Source: Planctomycetota bacterium (GTDB lineage Bacteria; Planctomycetota; E44-bin39). From it: a stretch of DNA of 64,000 bases. The notes under the pieces were generated by a model. It was not told the origin of the DNA and searched no databases. It saw nothing but the letters and a program-made list of their open reading frames with translations. This document shows, one piece after another, positions 33,559 to 42,141 of this stretch; position 1 is the stretch's first letter; every line of letters begins with the position of its first letter. A program made the translations under genes and the position numbers. The stretch lies in contig SOJX01000087.1 in assembly GCA_004376375.1 (NCBI GenBank), positions 207,238 to 271,237 on the forward strand. The letters are read 5' to 3'.

Positions 33559-34485
33559 TTATTCTTCATCAGCTTCGAGTAGGGCTTCGACGAAGTCGGC
33601 CGGGTCGAACGGCTGGAGGTCTTCGGCTTTCTCGCCGACGCCGATCAGCTTGACCGGGATGTCGAGCTCTTTCTTGATAGACACCACCACCCCGCCCTTG
33701 GCGGTGCCGTCGAGCTTGGCGAGCACCAGCCCGGTGACCTGTATCGCGTCGGAGAATTCCTTCGACTGCACGAGCCCGTTCTGGCCGACGGTGGCGTCGA
33801 GGACGAGCAGTACTTCGTGCGGCGCGCCCGGGATTTTTTTCTCGACGACGCGTCGTATCTTGTTGAGCTCCTTCATGAGGTTGGTCTGGGTGTGGAGCCG
33901 CCCGGCCGTGTCGACGATGAGCACGTCCATGCCGCGGGCGACTGCGGCGTCGGCCGCGTCGAAACAGACGGCGGCCGGGTCGGCGCCCGACTGGTGCTTG
34001 ACGATCTCTACCCCGACGCGGTTCGCCCAGAGCTCGAGCTGTTCGCAGGCTGCCGCACGGAACGTATCGCTTGCCGCGAGCAGTACTTTTTTGCCGAGAT
34101 TGTTTTTGAAGTGGTGGGCGAGCTTCGCAATCGTGGTCGTTTTTCCCGAGCCGTTCACGCCCGCGACCATGATGACGGTCGGAGGTTTTTCCGCCTCGTT
34201 GAGCTCGTTTTCCTCCTGCGCCAGGAGATCGACGAGACGGTTGCCGAGGAAATCGCGCACTTCGCTCATTTCCTTTATCTCGCCGTCGGCGTAGGCTTCG
34301 CGGAGCTCGTCGACTATGGAAACGGCGGTCCGGGGGCCCATGTCGGCCTTGAGCATGATTTCCTCGAGCTCGTCGAGGCGTTCTTCGCTTATGCTGCCCT
34401 TGAAGATTCGGCGGAAAAGTTTCTTGGTCTTGGAGAGACCGCTTCTGAGCGCGCCGTAGCTTTTTTTGAAGAATCCGAAAATCAT
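33559..34485 (-). CDS. ftsY: Signal recognition particle receptor FtsY
   Basis: FtsY docks SRP-ribosome complexes at the membrane for co-translational insertion. The 308-residue NG-domain protein has the N bundle (residues 5-95), G1 GVNGSGKTTTIAKLA, DTFRAAACEQL, G3 DTAGRLHTQTNLM, G4 TKLD-equivalent LAKLDGTAKGG and the closing GVGEKAEDLQPFDP. It lacks the long acidic A domain of enterobacterial FtsY, as is common. Its ATG overlaps the nusB stop (ATGA), so the two are coupled. Confidence 0.97.
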   Translation of the reverse strand: MIFGFFKKSYGALRSGLSKTKKLFRRIFKGSISEERLDELEEIMLKADMGPRTAVSIVDELREAYADGEIKEMSEVRDFLGNRLVDLLAQEENELNEAEKPPTVIMVAGVNGSGKTTTIAKLAHHFKNNLGKKVLLAASDTFRAAACEQLELWANRVGVEIVKHQSGADPAAVCFDAADAAVARGMDVLIVDTAGRLHTQTNLMKELNKIRRVVEKKIPGAPHEVLLVLDATVGQNGLVQSKEFSDAIQVTGLVLAKLDGTAKGGVVVSIKKELDIPVKLIGVGEKAEDLQPFDPADFVEALLEADEE

Positions 34486-34949
34486 ACCTTTGCCCCGGGC
34501 GACGGGTTGCCTTTCCCGGGAGTCTTGCCTTTTCCGTGTCGGGAAAGGATTTTATCGAGTATGCCGTTCACGAAGGAGCCGGAATCGGCCGTCGAATACT
34601 TCTTGGCCAGGTCAACGGCCTCGTTTATCGAAACCTTGGGCGGAATATCCTCGATGTGGAGCAGCTCATAGCTTGCCATTCGGAGGATGTTGCGGTCGAC
34701 GACGCTCATGCGCGAGATTTTCCAGTTGACCGCTATCGCGGAGATAATTTCGTCTAATTGCGCCTGGCGGGACTGTGTGCCCAGGACGAGCTGGCGGGTA
34801 AACGCGGTAACTTCGGACGGAGCGTCCGCGGTTTCGAGATGATAGTCGACGTCTTCTTCCGCGAGGCCGCGGTTCTCGTCGGCCATGTACAGAAGCTGGA
34901 GCGCCAGTTCTCTCGCGAGTGTCCGCTTGCGCTGTCTTTGTTTCGGCAT
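34482..34949 (-). CDS. nusB: Transcription antitermination factor NusB
   Basis: A 155-residue NusB: basic RNA-binding N-terminus MPKQRQRKRTLARELALQLL, then VDRNILRMASYELLHIEDIP, SINEAVDLAKKYSTADSGSF and VNGILDKI. NusB with NusE binds boxA for rRNA antitermination. I chose the ATG at 34949; the in-frame extension to 35030 runs through a degenerate repeat and the ribH end. The order ribH-nusB-ftsY forms a compact operon; ribH-nusB adjacency is very common in bacteria. Confidence 0.95.
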   Translation of the reverse strand: MPKQRQRKRTLARELALQLLYMADENRGLAEEDVDYHLETADAPSEVTAFTRQLVLGTQSRQAQLDEIISAIAVNWKISRMSVVDRNILRMASYELLHIEDIPPKVSINEAVDLAKKYSTADSGSFVNGILDKILSRHGKGKTPGKGNPSPGAKV

Positions 34950-34975
34950 GTCAATAAACGCGTTGATGAGGCAAT

Positions 34976-35028
34976 GTAGGGGCAAGCCCACGAGCCTGCC
35001 CGAATCAAGGGCAACCGCAGGGGTTGCC
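34976..35028. repeat. Degenerate GTAG-type repeat between nusB and ribH
   Basis: Begins GTAGGGGCAAGCCC like the REP-type elements but lacks the closing CTAC. Its right half holds GGCAACC (35010-35016) against GGTTGCC (35022-35028). It may be a decayed copy. Confidence 0.4.
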
Positions 35029-35029
35029 A

Positions 35030-35500
35030 CTATTTTCCTATGCTCTCAAAGAGGTTCGCCATTTCGATGGCGGCCGCCGCCGCGTCGGCGCCCTTGTTGC
35101 CTGACTTCGTTCCCGCGCGCTCGATAGCCTGTTCGAGCGTGTCGGCCGTGATGACGCCGAAGATTATCGGCAGGCCCGTTTCCATCGACGCCTGCGCCAC
35201 GCCTTTTGCACACTCGGCGGCGATGAAATCGAAATGCGGCGTCTGGCCGCGAAGCACCGCGCCGAGCGCGATGACGCCGTCGTAGCCGCCCTTTTCGGCG
35301 AGCTTCCTTGCCATAAGCGGGATCTCGAACGAGCCGGGCACCCAGTAGACCTCGACGTCCTCTTCGGCGACGCCGTGGCGTTCGAGCGCGTCGAGGCAGC
35401 CGTCGAGGAGCTTCCTGCTGATAAACTCGTTAAAGCGGCTTATCACGACTGCGAACTTCTTCTTCGTCCCGATAAGACTGCCCTGGTGTGTAGCGGCCAT
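35030..35500 (-). CDS. ribH: 6,7-dimethyl-8-ribityllumazine synthase
   Basis: RibH makes the lumazine precursor of riboflavin. The 156-residue sequence has the substrate-binding [30 protein letters not shown] with the catalytic histidine, and [18 protein letters not shown] for phosphate binding. Length and motifs are typical of an icosahedral-shell former. The ATG has GGAGGAAAC upstream. No other rib gene is nearby. A period-7 inverted array begins 12 bases upstream of its start. Confidence 0.97.
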   Translation of the reverse strand: MAATHQGSLIGTKKKFAVVISRFNEFISRKLLDGCLDALERHGVAEEDVEVYWVPGSFEIPLMARKLAEKGGYDGVIALGAVLRGQTPHFDFIAAECAKGVAQASMETGLPIIFGVITADTLEQAIERAGTKSGNKGADAAAAAIEMANLFESIGK

Positions 35501-35511
35501 GTTTCCTCCGT

Positions 35512-35590
35512 GAGTATCGAGTTTCGCGTACCGAGTTTCGAGTATCCGGGAATTCTATTTCCCCTCCTCGAAACTCGTAACTCGAAACTC
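35512..35590. repeat. Period-7 inverted array, unit GAGTTTC
   Basis: Left arm (35512-35546): GAGTATC, GAGTTTC, GCGTACC, GAGTTTC, GAGTATC. Right arm (35567-35590) is the reverse complement of units GAGTTTC, GAGTTAC, GAGTTTC plus GAG. The 24-base right arm pairs with 35519-35542 with one 5-base partly unpaired segment. It lies between divergent ribH and the FG-GAP gene. Confidence 0.85.
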
Positions 35591-35674
35591 TGAACGTCTC
35601 ATGATAGCAAAAGCGCGATTCTTTGCAAGCCCTTTCGGGGGAAATTTTTGGAACCGCAGGGTGGAGGTATTTCC

Positions 35675-35703
35675 TTGATTTTCAGGCATGTATGGAATAG
35701 AGT
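35675..35703 (+). promoter_or_regulatory. Promoter for the FG-GAP lipoprotein gene
   Basis: TTGATT (35675-35680), 17-base spacer, TAGAGT (35698-35703), 43 bases upstream of the ATG at 35747. Confidence 0.5.
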
Positions 35704-35746
35704 AGAAAGCTCATACTTTTCGCGAAAACAACAAGGAAAGATATCT

Positions 35747-38700
35747 ATGAGACTTATTTGTATAATTCTCTCGTCGGTTATGCTGTTTTCCGTATCCGGT
35801 TGCGGAGCGGCGGTTCTGGGCGCTATCGGGGGCGCGGCCGGCGCGGTCACCGGCGATAAAGCCGACCGGAAAGATGCCCAGAAGGACCGTGAGACTGAAA
35901 ACCGGATTGTCGCCCTGGCTGCACCGCCGAAGGTGTCCGTTTACACGCCGACGGGAATCCAGTCCGGGGAGGTGGAAATCGGTTTCATTCTGTACGATGC
36001 CAATGGCGACCGGATAGACGTTTCCGTCGATTACACCGGGGACGGCGTGACGTATTTTCCCTGCACGCCCGGTTCGAACCCCGCGCATTCGGGCAATACC
36101 TCTCTTGCCAGCTTGCCAACCGGAAAGCTGCACAGGTTTTTCTGGGACACTCTTGCCGATTTCCCCGCGGGGCCGCGTTACGTCCGCGTCCGCGTGATGC
36201 CGGGCGGTTCTTTTATCGGCGCGCCTTACAGGACGAATATTTTCACGGTCTGGAACATTGTCGACCGGCCGCCTTCGGCCCAGGTTGACAAGCCGGTCCG
36301 CGGACCGCTTTCTCACGTTGAAATCAATTACCGCCTGTACGACCCGGACTGCGAGGCTGCCGACATAGTCGTCGAGTACAGCACGAGCAGCGTGCCGTGG
36401 ACGTCGTGCCTTGAGTCGGGTTCGCCGGGCAGCGACGGCGTCGCGAACCTTGTCGCCTCACCGGCAGGCGCAGGCCACGTTTTTCTGTGGGATGCTCCCT
36501 CGCAGATCGGCACTTCCTATGCCAACGAAATTCAAATCCGCATAACGCCTTCCGACGACGACGGCGCCGGGAATTCGGCAACCTCGCCGATCTTCGACTG
36601 GGGCAACGATCTGCCCGAGGTCCAGGTTACGGACCCCGCCGGAGCGCTCAGGGGAATAGCGGCCGTCGATCTGACTTTGACCGATTCCGCGTCCGACCCG
36701 GTAACGGTCGAGCTTCAATTTTCCGTGGACCTCGGCTGCACCTGGACGGGCGCGGCACTCGATTCGGGAAGCGTTGCATCGAATATCCCGACTTCGCCCG
36801 CCGGCCTGCCGTTCGCCTACAACTGGGACACGACCGACCCGGTGGGCGGGATGCCGGGCCAGGTCAACGACGCCGTGAGCCTCCGCGCGCGGGCGGTCGA
36901 TTCCTGGGGCGCGGGAAACTGGTTTGAAATCGGGCCCATGCTCGTAAAGAACAACGAGCCGCCGTCCGCCACCATTGTTTCTATCGGACCGGGGGACTTT
37001 GAAGACCTCCGCGGCGTCGTTCCGATACGTTTCACGCTTGGCGACGTTGACGGCGGCAACGCGGGTGTTTTCGTCGAGTGGTCAGCAAACGGGAGCGATT
37101 TTACCGCCGCGGCGGAACACGCCGTGGAGGCGGGGCCGAATCCGCTGTCCTCCGGGACCAGAAACCTTACGACCGACGGCACCGAATATTTGTTCCTCTG
37201 GTCCACGGCTGCGAGCGGCGCATTTGGCAACAGCCCCGTAACCGTCCGCGTTACGCCTTACGATGATTATGAGAACGGGACGGCCGGTTCTGCTTTGTCG
37301 GCCAAACCGCTTGCGCCCGTGCCGCCTGCGCCGTTTATCGGCCAGTTCGCCTGTACGGCGGCGGATGCGGTCGAAAAAGCGCTTGCGGGCGACCTCGACA
37401 ACGACGGCATGCTCGAAGCGATTCTGTTCTGCCCCGCCGCTTCGCCTTATGTAACCGTCCTGCCCGGCAACGCGTCCGGCGTACCCGATGCGGCCGGCCG
37501 TGTCGACCTCTGGGCCGGGCTTGACCCGCGCGACATGGCGGTCGGCGATTTTAACGGTGACGGTATCTGCGACATCGCGATAGCTGAGTTCGGCAACAAT
37601 GCAATATTGCTTTATCCCGGCGCGGATGCCGCGCTGCCGACGGACGCGGACGCCCTGCGCGTAAGCCCGATAAGCGGCCCGTATTTTCTGACAGTCGGAG
37701 AGTTCGGCGACGGGAACGCGGACGATCTAGCGATCCTGTTTGCCGGCGTCGGTTTTTACCTTCTGCCCGGCGGAAGCGGCGCGTTCCCGGACGGCGCCGA
37801 TCTTATCGGCTTCCCCCTCGCGGGTGCGCCATATGATTTCGCGGCCGCCGACTTCAATAACGACGGCTTCACGGACCTGGCGGTAACGGGCGGCCCGGCG
37901 GACGAGGAGATTAATTACTATCCCGGCGGTACTCTTGTGCCGCTTCCGGCCGACAGGATATGGTTTACGCTTTCGTGCTCCGGTTATATTCCGCGGCGCC
38001 TGGCCGCGGGCGATTTCGACGGCGACGGCGTTTTGGACCTTTCGATACTCGCTTCCGGCGGCAGCGATACGTTGATCTACTTTTGCCCGGGTAAGCCGGG
38101 ATTCTCCGGTGATACCGCAACGCTTCGGACGATAAACCAGATAAGCCTTTCGGAAAAACGGAAGCTCGCGGTTGCGGATACGGACGGGAACGGGTGTGAC
38201 GAGCTGTTCCTTGCGATAGATACCGGCTCCACGGACGGAATCAGCCGCCTGCGGGCCGCCGTCGGGCCGGCGGGGCAATTGCCGGACAGGCTTGTCACGC
38301 TTGCGGAATACGGCGCGGGGAACAACATCCTTCTCGAGGCGGCGTCCGGAGATCTGGACGGCGACGGCGTCGACGATATCGTTTACATGGAGGACTGGAC
38401 GTTTGCCGGCCTGCCGCCGTTCTTCAGGTATTCGGTCCTGCGGGGCCGGCCGGGGCTGATTGCAGCACCCGGGCTGGGCGCTTCGGTTTCGTTCCCGTTT
38501 CTGAACGTGTACCCGTTTTTCCTCTCCAACTTCACCGACGGCCCGGAGGCGGACCTCCTTGCCTTCGACGACGATACACCGACTGACGGCTACCTTCACG
38601 TCGGGGCGCCGCGGGCAATGCCCGCCGCCGCGGACGTTCTGGAGACGGTTTTTCCGATCGGAGTCGTTGACCTGACCGCGGCGGACATGTCGGGCGACGG

Positions 38701-40318
38701 TCTGCCGGACATCGCGGTCGCTTTCGATAATATGGCCGGAATTTTTCTGTCGCCGCCGTGCAGCCATCCGAATGCTTCCTCGTTTTCGACAAGCGGCGTG
38801 GATATGATACCGAACAGGATTATTGCGTTTCCGCCGGAGCCCGGAATGCGGGCCGGCCTGAAAATGCTCGGCGTAAACGGGGGGATTACCGAAGTCATAT
38901 CTTACTATTCCGACCCGGCGCAGCCTCTCAATGCATGGGCCAGCGCAAGCCAGAAGCTCGGGCCGATAGGACCGCCCCGGGCCATGACCATCGGGCGTTT
39001 CTGGGAAAACGTGTCGCTGACCGCCGCGATCACGACCGAATGCGGAAGCATTCTCACCTACGGCAACGCATCCATGGCGTTCGGGAATGACTGGAAGACG
39101 TTTGGCGCGCCCGTTGCCGCCGCGGGTGATTTTAACGCGGACGGAATCGACGATCTTGCGGTCGTGACCGACGACGGCGGAACAATTATTTTTATTCACG
39201 GCAACAACGGAGCGAGGCCCACGACGCCGGTTACAAGCACGGCTGCGGTTACCGCCGACCCGCTTGCGTTTGCCGTCGGCGATCCGAACATGGACGGCAT
39301 TGACGATCTTGTCGCGGTGCTTTCGGACGGCACTGCGGTTTTCGTTCCCGGACAGAACGGTTCGTATCCCGGCGACGGCGATGTTGTGCAGTTTGCCGCG
39401 GGCGCGGATTTTACCAGGGTCGAGATAGCGGATTTCACTGCCGATGGGGTTGACGATGTTGTACTGAGCGCGAGTAATGAAGGCGAATTGCGTTTCTACG
39501 CCGGTTCGCCCGGCAATGCGCCCGGTATTGTCATGCAGGCGACTGTTCCGGTTATCAGCGGAGCAGACCTGCTTGCGGCAGGTGATTTCAACGGTGATGG
39601 GATAACAGACGTGGCGGTGACGTGCGATGGCTCCGTCTTTTTTGTACCCGGCAGGCCGGGCAGGTTTGCGCATGCCTTTGAGGTGACTTTTGCAAACGGA
39701 TTGGGGGGTATCATTGATCTGATTGCCGGTGACTTTGCAGGGGACGCGCGCACAGACCTTGCCTTACTGGCCATATCGCCCGACAGGCTCGTGGTGCTGC
39801 CTAACCTTGCCGGAGGGGAAACCGCCCGGATGTTGGTGTTGGCTGCTTCGGGCGTGAGTGCGAAGATAACCGTACCGGGAGCAGCCGTTTCAATCTTCCT
39901 GCCGGCGGGTGCGGTTACCGAGGACACGGATGCGCATGTTTACGTTGCCGATCCGGTTCAGTCCAGTATCTCGGCTTTTCGCCGCAGGTCCGTACCTCTT
40001 CCCGGACCGCCTTCGAGCGCCGCGTACAGACCGGCCTCTCCCGCAGTCGCGATTGCGCCGGGCGCGCTTGCATTTGAGCCGGGAAACACGGCAATAATCA
40101 CGCTGCCGCTTATGAAAGGCCTGGATGACGCAACGGTTTTGGCTGCAATACTGGGCGGCAAATTCGCCGTTGCGCGCTTCGAGCCGGAATACAACGGCGG
40201 GCGGGGCCGTACCGTAATTATTTCGGGCGGAATCATGGCCAGCGCGGCAAAGCGCACCGTGACTTTCGATACCAGCCGCCTCGGCGTTTTCCAGGTAGTT
40301 ATCAACCTGGGTCCATGA
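35747..40318 (+). CDS. Giant FG-GAP/VCBS propeller lipoprotein
   Basis: A 1523-residue lipoprotein, ATG at 35747 with AAGGAAAG upstream, signal peptide ending at lipobox SVSGC, then a glycine-rich segment. Residues 60-540 hold about four Ig-like domains (e.g. VSVYTPTGIQSGEVEIGF, LPEVQVTDPAGALRGIAAV). Residues 545-1340 carry about 13 FG-GAP/VCBS units with calcium-loop motifs such as GDFNGDGICDIAI, ADFNNDGFTDLAV, GDLDGDGVDDIVY and GDFNADGIDDLAV, enough for one or two propellers. The C-terminal 180 residues are a ZU5/autoproteolysis-like beta region (KITVPGAAVSIFLPAGAVT). Likely a calcium-binding surface adhesin. The next gene follows after 4 bases. Confidence 0.85.
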   Translation: MRLICIILSSVMLFSVSGCGAAVLGAIGGAAGAVTGDKADRKDAQKDRETENRIVALAAPPKVSVYTPTGIQSGEVEIGFILYDANGDRIDVSVDYTGDGVTYFPCTPGSNPAHSGNTSLASLPTGKLHRFFWDTLADFPAGPRYVRVRVMPGGSFIGAPYRTNIFTVWNIVDRPPSAQVDKPVRGPLSHVEINYRLYDPDCEAADIVVEYSTSSVPWTSCLESGSPGSDGVANLVASPAGAGHVFLWDAPSQIGTSYANEIQIRITPSDDDGAGNSATSPIFDWGNDLPEVQVTDPAGALRGIAAVDLTLTDSASDPVTVELQFSVDLGCTWTGAALDSGSVASNIPTSPAGLPFAYNWDTTDPVGGMPGQVNDAVSLRARAVDSWGAGNWFEIGPMLVKNNEPPSATIVSIGPGDFEDLRGVVPIRFTLGDVDGGNAGVFVEWSANGSDFTAAAEHAVEAGPNPLSSGTRNLTTDGTEYLFLWSTAASGAFGNSPVTVRVTPYDDYENGTAGSALSAKPLAPVPPAPFIGQFACTAADAVEKALAGDLDNDGMLEAILFCPAASPYVTVLPGNASGVPDAAGRVDLWAGLDPRDMAVGDFNGDGICDIAIAEFGNNAILLYPGADAALPTDADALRVSPISGPYFLTVGEFGDGNADDLAILFAGVGFYLLPGGSGAFPDGADLIGFPLAGAPYDFAAADFNNDGFTDLAVTGGPADEEINYYPGGTLVPLPADRIWFTLSCSGYIPRRLAAGDFDGDGVLDLSILASGGSDTLIYFCPGKPGFSGDTATLRTINQISLSEKRKLAVADTDGNGCDELFLAIDTGSTDGISRLRAAVGPAGQLPDRLVTLAEYGAGNNILLEAASGDLDGDGVDDIVYMEDWTFAGLPPFFRYSVLRGRPGLIAAPGLGASVSFPFLNVYPFFLSNFTDGPEADLLAFDDDTPTDGYLHVGAPRAMPAAADVLETVFPIGVVDLTAADMSGDGLPDIAVAFDNMAGIFLSPPCSHPNASSFSTSGVDMIPNRIIAFPPEPGMRAGLKMLGVNGGITEVISYYSDPAQPLNAWASASQKLGPIGPPRAMTIGRFWENVSLTAAITTECGSILTYGNASMAFGNDWKTFGAPVAAAGDFNADGIDDLAVVTDDGGTIIFIHGNNGARPTTPVTSTAAVTADPLAFAVGDPNMDGIDDLVAVLSDGTAVFVPGQNGSYPGDGDVVQFAAGADFTRVEIADFTADGVDDVVLSASNEGELRFYAGSPGNAPGIVMQATVPVISGADLLAAGDFNGDGITDVAVTCDGSVFFVPGRPGRFAHAFEVTFANGLGGIIDLIAGDFAGDARTDLALLAISPDRLVVLPNLAGGETARMLVLAASGVSAKITVPGAAVSIFLPAGAVTEDTDAHVYVADPVQSSISAFRRRSVPLPGPPSSAAYRPASPAVAIAPGALAFEPGNTAIITLPLMKGLDDATVLAAILGGKFAVARFEPEYNGGRGRTVIISGGIMASAAKRTVTFDTSRLGVFQVVINLGP

Positions 40319-40322
40319 CGCA

Positions 40323-41510
40323 ATGACTTCGGCGAAAATCAGAATGAAGCGCGTACTGGTCGGGATCGGCTCGCTGATACTCGGTGCGGTGATATGGTTG
40401 CCGTGCCTTCATATATTTTTCACGCCCTCGAGGGCGGCGTGCTTTCCCGAAAAGGGGATACCGCCGGAAGCCGAGGAGCTTGTCGCCCGTGCCGTCCACC
40501 TCTGGACAGACTCCGATGCGCTGAAATCAGAAACTCTCAGGCAGCGCGGCTCGAACGCTGAATGGGATTTCATGGCGCGCACTTTTACCGTGCTTTCGTT
40601 CCTGAACGTCTGCGCGGCCGAGCCGTCCCGCGAGGCCGCCCTTCTGCCGCTCGTCGACCGGATAATAGAAGACACGCTCGAAAAAGAGAAGTCAAACTCC
40701 CACTATTATTTTCTCATGGATTATGCCCGCGACGCTCCCTACATCGTGCAGCCGATGTCGAGCCTCTTCGTCGACGGCGAGATCGCGCTGATGCTTTACG
40801 CGCGAAGGCTGCTGAAGGACGACAGTACCCGGTGGAAAACGCTTTCGAGAAATCGCGTTGATTTCATCGTCGCGCGGCTCACGGACAGGCCCCTCCCGTT
40901 TGCGGAAAGTTATCCGGATGAGTGCTGGATGTTCGACCATTCGCTGGCGATGGCGGCGCTCGCGATTTCCGACCATGTTGACGGCACCGGTTATTCGGAA
41001 TTGGCTTCGAGCTGGCTGAAAACAGCGAAGGCAAAGCTGGTTGATAACACCACGGGGCTTCTGGTTTCCGAGTTTACGCTTGACGGGGAACACCTGGACG
41101 GCCCCGAGGGCTCGACGGTATGGGTGGCGGCGTCAATGCTGTCGCTTGTAGATGAGGATTTCGCCCTCGACCAGTACCGTCGGGCCGCGAAAGAACTCGG
41201 GCGGTCGATCATGGGATTTGGATATGCAAGAGAGTGGCCGGCTTCCTGGAAAGGCGCCGAGGATATCGACTCCGGCGCGATGATAGGCAGTGCGTCGCCC
41301 GCGTCGAGCGCGCTTCGGCTTATTGCGGCGCGGACGTTCGGCGATGAGACCGCTTTTCGACGGACCGTGGCGTCGCTGCATTACGCGGCATACCCGAGGG
41401 TGGAGGACGGCCGGCGCCGATACCTTGCCTCCAACCAGGTCGGGGACGCAGCCGTCCTCTACGGCTGGGTGACGGGGCCGCTCTGGAAAAAGCTTGAAGG
41501 GAAGAACTGA
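40323..41510 (+). CDS. Membrane-anchored alpha-helical protein of unknown function
   Basis: A 395-residue protein with an N-terminal helix (VLVGIGSLILGAVIWLPCLH) and a mostly helical body with regularly spaced helices (EWDFMARTFTVLSFLNVCAA, SLFVDGEIALMLYARRLL, ECWMFDHSLAMAALAISD, VWVAASMLSLVDEDFALDQY), which suggests an alpha/alpha barrel of the kind found in glycoside-processing or linalool-dehydratase-like proteins. I cannot assign a family. It starts 4 bases after the FG-GAP gene and is followed by a small membrane protein after 3 bases, so these three form one operon. Confidence 0.6.
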   Translation: MTSAKIRMKRVLVGIGSLILGAVIWLPCLHIFFTPSRAACFPEKGIPPEAEELVARAVHLWTDSDALKSETLRQRGSNAEWDFMARTFTVLSFLNVCAAEPSREAALLPLVDRIIEDTLEKEKSNSHYYFLMDYARDAPYIVQPMSSLFVDGEIALMLYARRLLKDDSTRWKTLSRNRVDFIVARLTDRPLPFAESYPDECWMFDHSLAMAALAISDHVDGTGYSELASSWLKTAKAKLVDNTTGLLVSEFTLDGEHLDGPEGSTVWVAASMLSLVDEDFALDQYRRAAKELGRSIMGFGYAREWPASWKGAEDIDSGAMIGSASPASSALRLIAARTFGDETAFRRTVASLHYAAYPRVEDGRRRYLASNQVGDAAVLYGWVTGPLWKKLEGKN

Positions 41511-41513
41511 AAG

Positions 41514-41804
41514 ATGCCGAGATTTTTTCATCCGCTAAATTACCTGGTGCTGGCCACAATTTTTATAGCGTTCTACATCGTGCTCAGGATGGCCGGGGCG
41601 GCCGACCATATTGTAATTGTTTCGCTTACTCCGCTCGAAGGCGGCGGTCAGCCGAGCATTTTTCTTGCCATGCTTTTCGTAATCGCCCACAACCTGCTTT
41701 ATGTCGCGGTGCCGGTTCTGGTGACAGGTGCGGGGATTTTTGCGCTGGCCAACCGCATCGTTTTCAGGAAACGGGAAAACGACGAACCGTTGTCTGAAAA
41801 ATAA
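41514..41804 (+). CDS. Small two-helix membrane protein
   Basis: A 96-residue protein with two hydrophobic helices (residues 9-28 YLVLATIFIAFYIVLRMAG and 50-80 FLAMLFVIAHNLLYVAVPVL) separated by a short loop and ending in a charged tail. It begins 3 bases after the preceding stop and probably works with it. No family recognised. Confidence 0.55.
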   Translation: MPRFFHPLNYLVLATIFIAFYIVLRMAGAADHIVIVSLTPLEGGGQPSIFLAMLFVIAHNLLYVAVPVLVTGAGIFALANRIVFRKRENDEPLSEK

Positions 41805-41843
41805 GTATTGTTCCTGTTCTCGTTTGAGGCGAGTCGATTTGTC

Positions 41844-41873
41844 TTGACGAAACCCGCCGGCAGATGATATATT
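41844..41873 (+). promoter_or_regulatory. Strong sigma70-type promoter of rpmH
   Basis: TTGACG (41844-41849), 18-base spacer, TATATT (41868-41873). It lies 22 bases before the rpmH ATG, so rpmH has its own promoter separate from the upstream operon. Confidence 0.75.
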
Positions 41874-41895
41874 GTTGTCCGCAAAGGAGATAGAG

Positions 41896-42033
41896 ATGAA
41901 AAAGAAGATACGCAAGAGCGCGATGAAGAAAAAGAAAAAATCGGGTTTCCGCGCGCGCACCAAGACCAAAAAAGGCCGCAAAATTCTGTCGCGCCGCCGG
42001 AGGAAGGGTCGCAAGAAACTAGCGCATTCGTAG
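41896..42033 (+). CDS. rpmH: Ribosomal protein bL34
   Basis: A 45-residue very basic protein: MKKKIRKSAMKKKKKS, then GFRARTKTKKGRKILS, RRRRKGRKKL. The core GFRAR..TK.GR..L..RR.KGRK.L is diagnostic of bL34 of the large ribosomal subunit. AAAGGAG lies six bases before the ATG. The N-terminus is Lys-rich in place of the usual KRT(Y/F)QP start. In most bacteria rpmH sits beside rnpA and dnaA near the origin; here no rnpA follows, and the downstream gene is convergent. The stop codon TAG is part of the first unit of an 8-base repeat array. Confidence 0.92.
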   Translation: MKKKIRKSAMKKKKKSGFRARTKTKKGRKILSRRRRKGRKKLAHS

Positions 42034-42141
42034 GCTAACAGGTCTGTAGGTTCGTAGGTATGTAGGTGGGTAGGTAAGAACCAAAAAACCGGCAGACCTG
42101 CAAACCTACGAACCTGCGAACCTACAAACCTACAAACCTAA
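42030..42141. repeat. Period-8 inverted array, unit GTAGGTTC (six against six)
   Basis: Left arm: six 8-mers, 42030-42077 (GTAGGCTA, ACAGGTCT, GTAGGTTC, GTAGGTAT, GTAGGTGG, GTAGGTAA). Loop 42078-42093. Right arm: six reverse-complement 8-mers, 42094-42141 (AGACCTGC, AAACCTAC, GAACCTGC, GAACCTAC, AAACCTAC, AAACCTAA). The left arm supplies the rpmH stop and the right arm the stop of the convergent glycosyltransferase gene. Confidence 0.9.

Noticed and set aside
34950..35030. N-terminal extension of nusB to 35030
   Set aside because: It would translate a degenerate repeat; NusB homologues begin with the basic stretch at 34949.
35000..35640. Possible FMN riboswitch near ribH
   Set aside because: No conserved FMN-aptamer segments; the structure upstream of ribH is the period-7 inverted array.
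37727..39673. Open frame of 648 codons on the minus strand
   Set aside because: Antisense to the FG-GAP propeller region; periodicity comes from the sense repeats.
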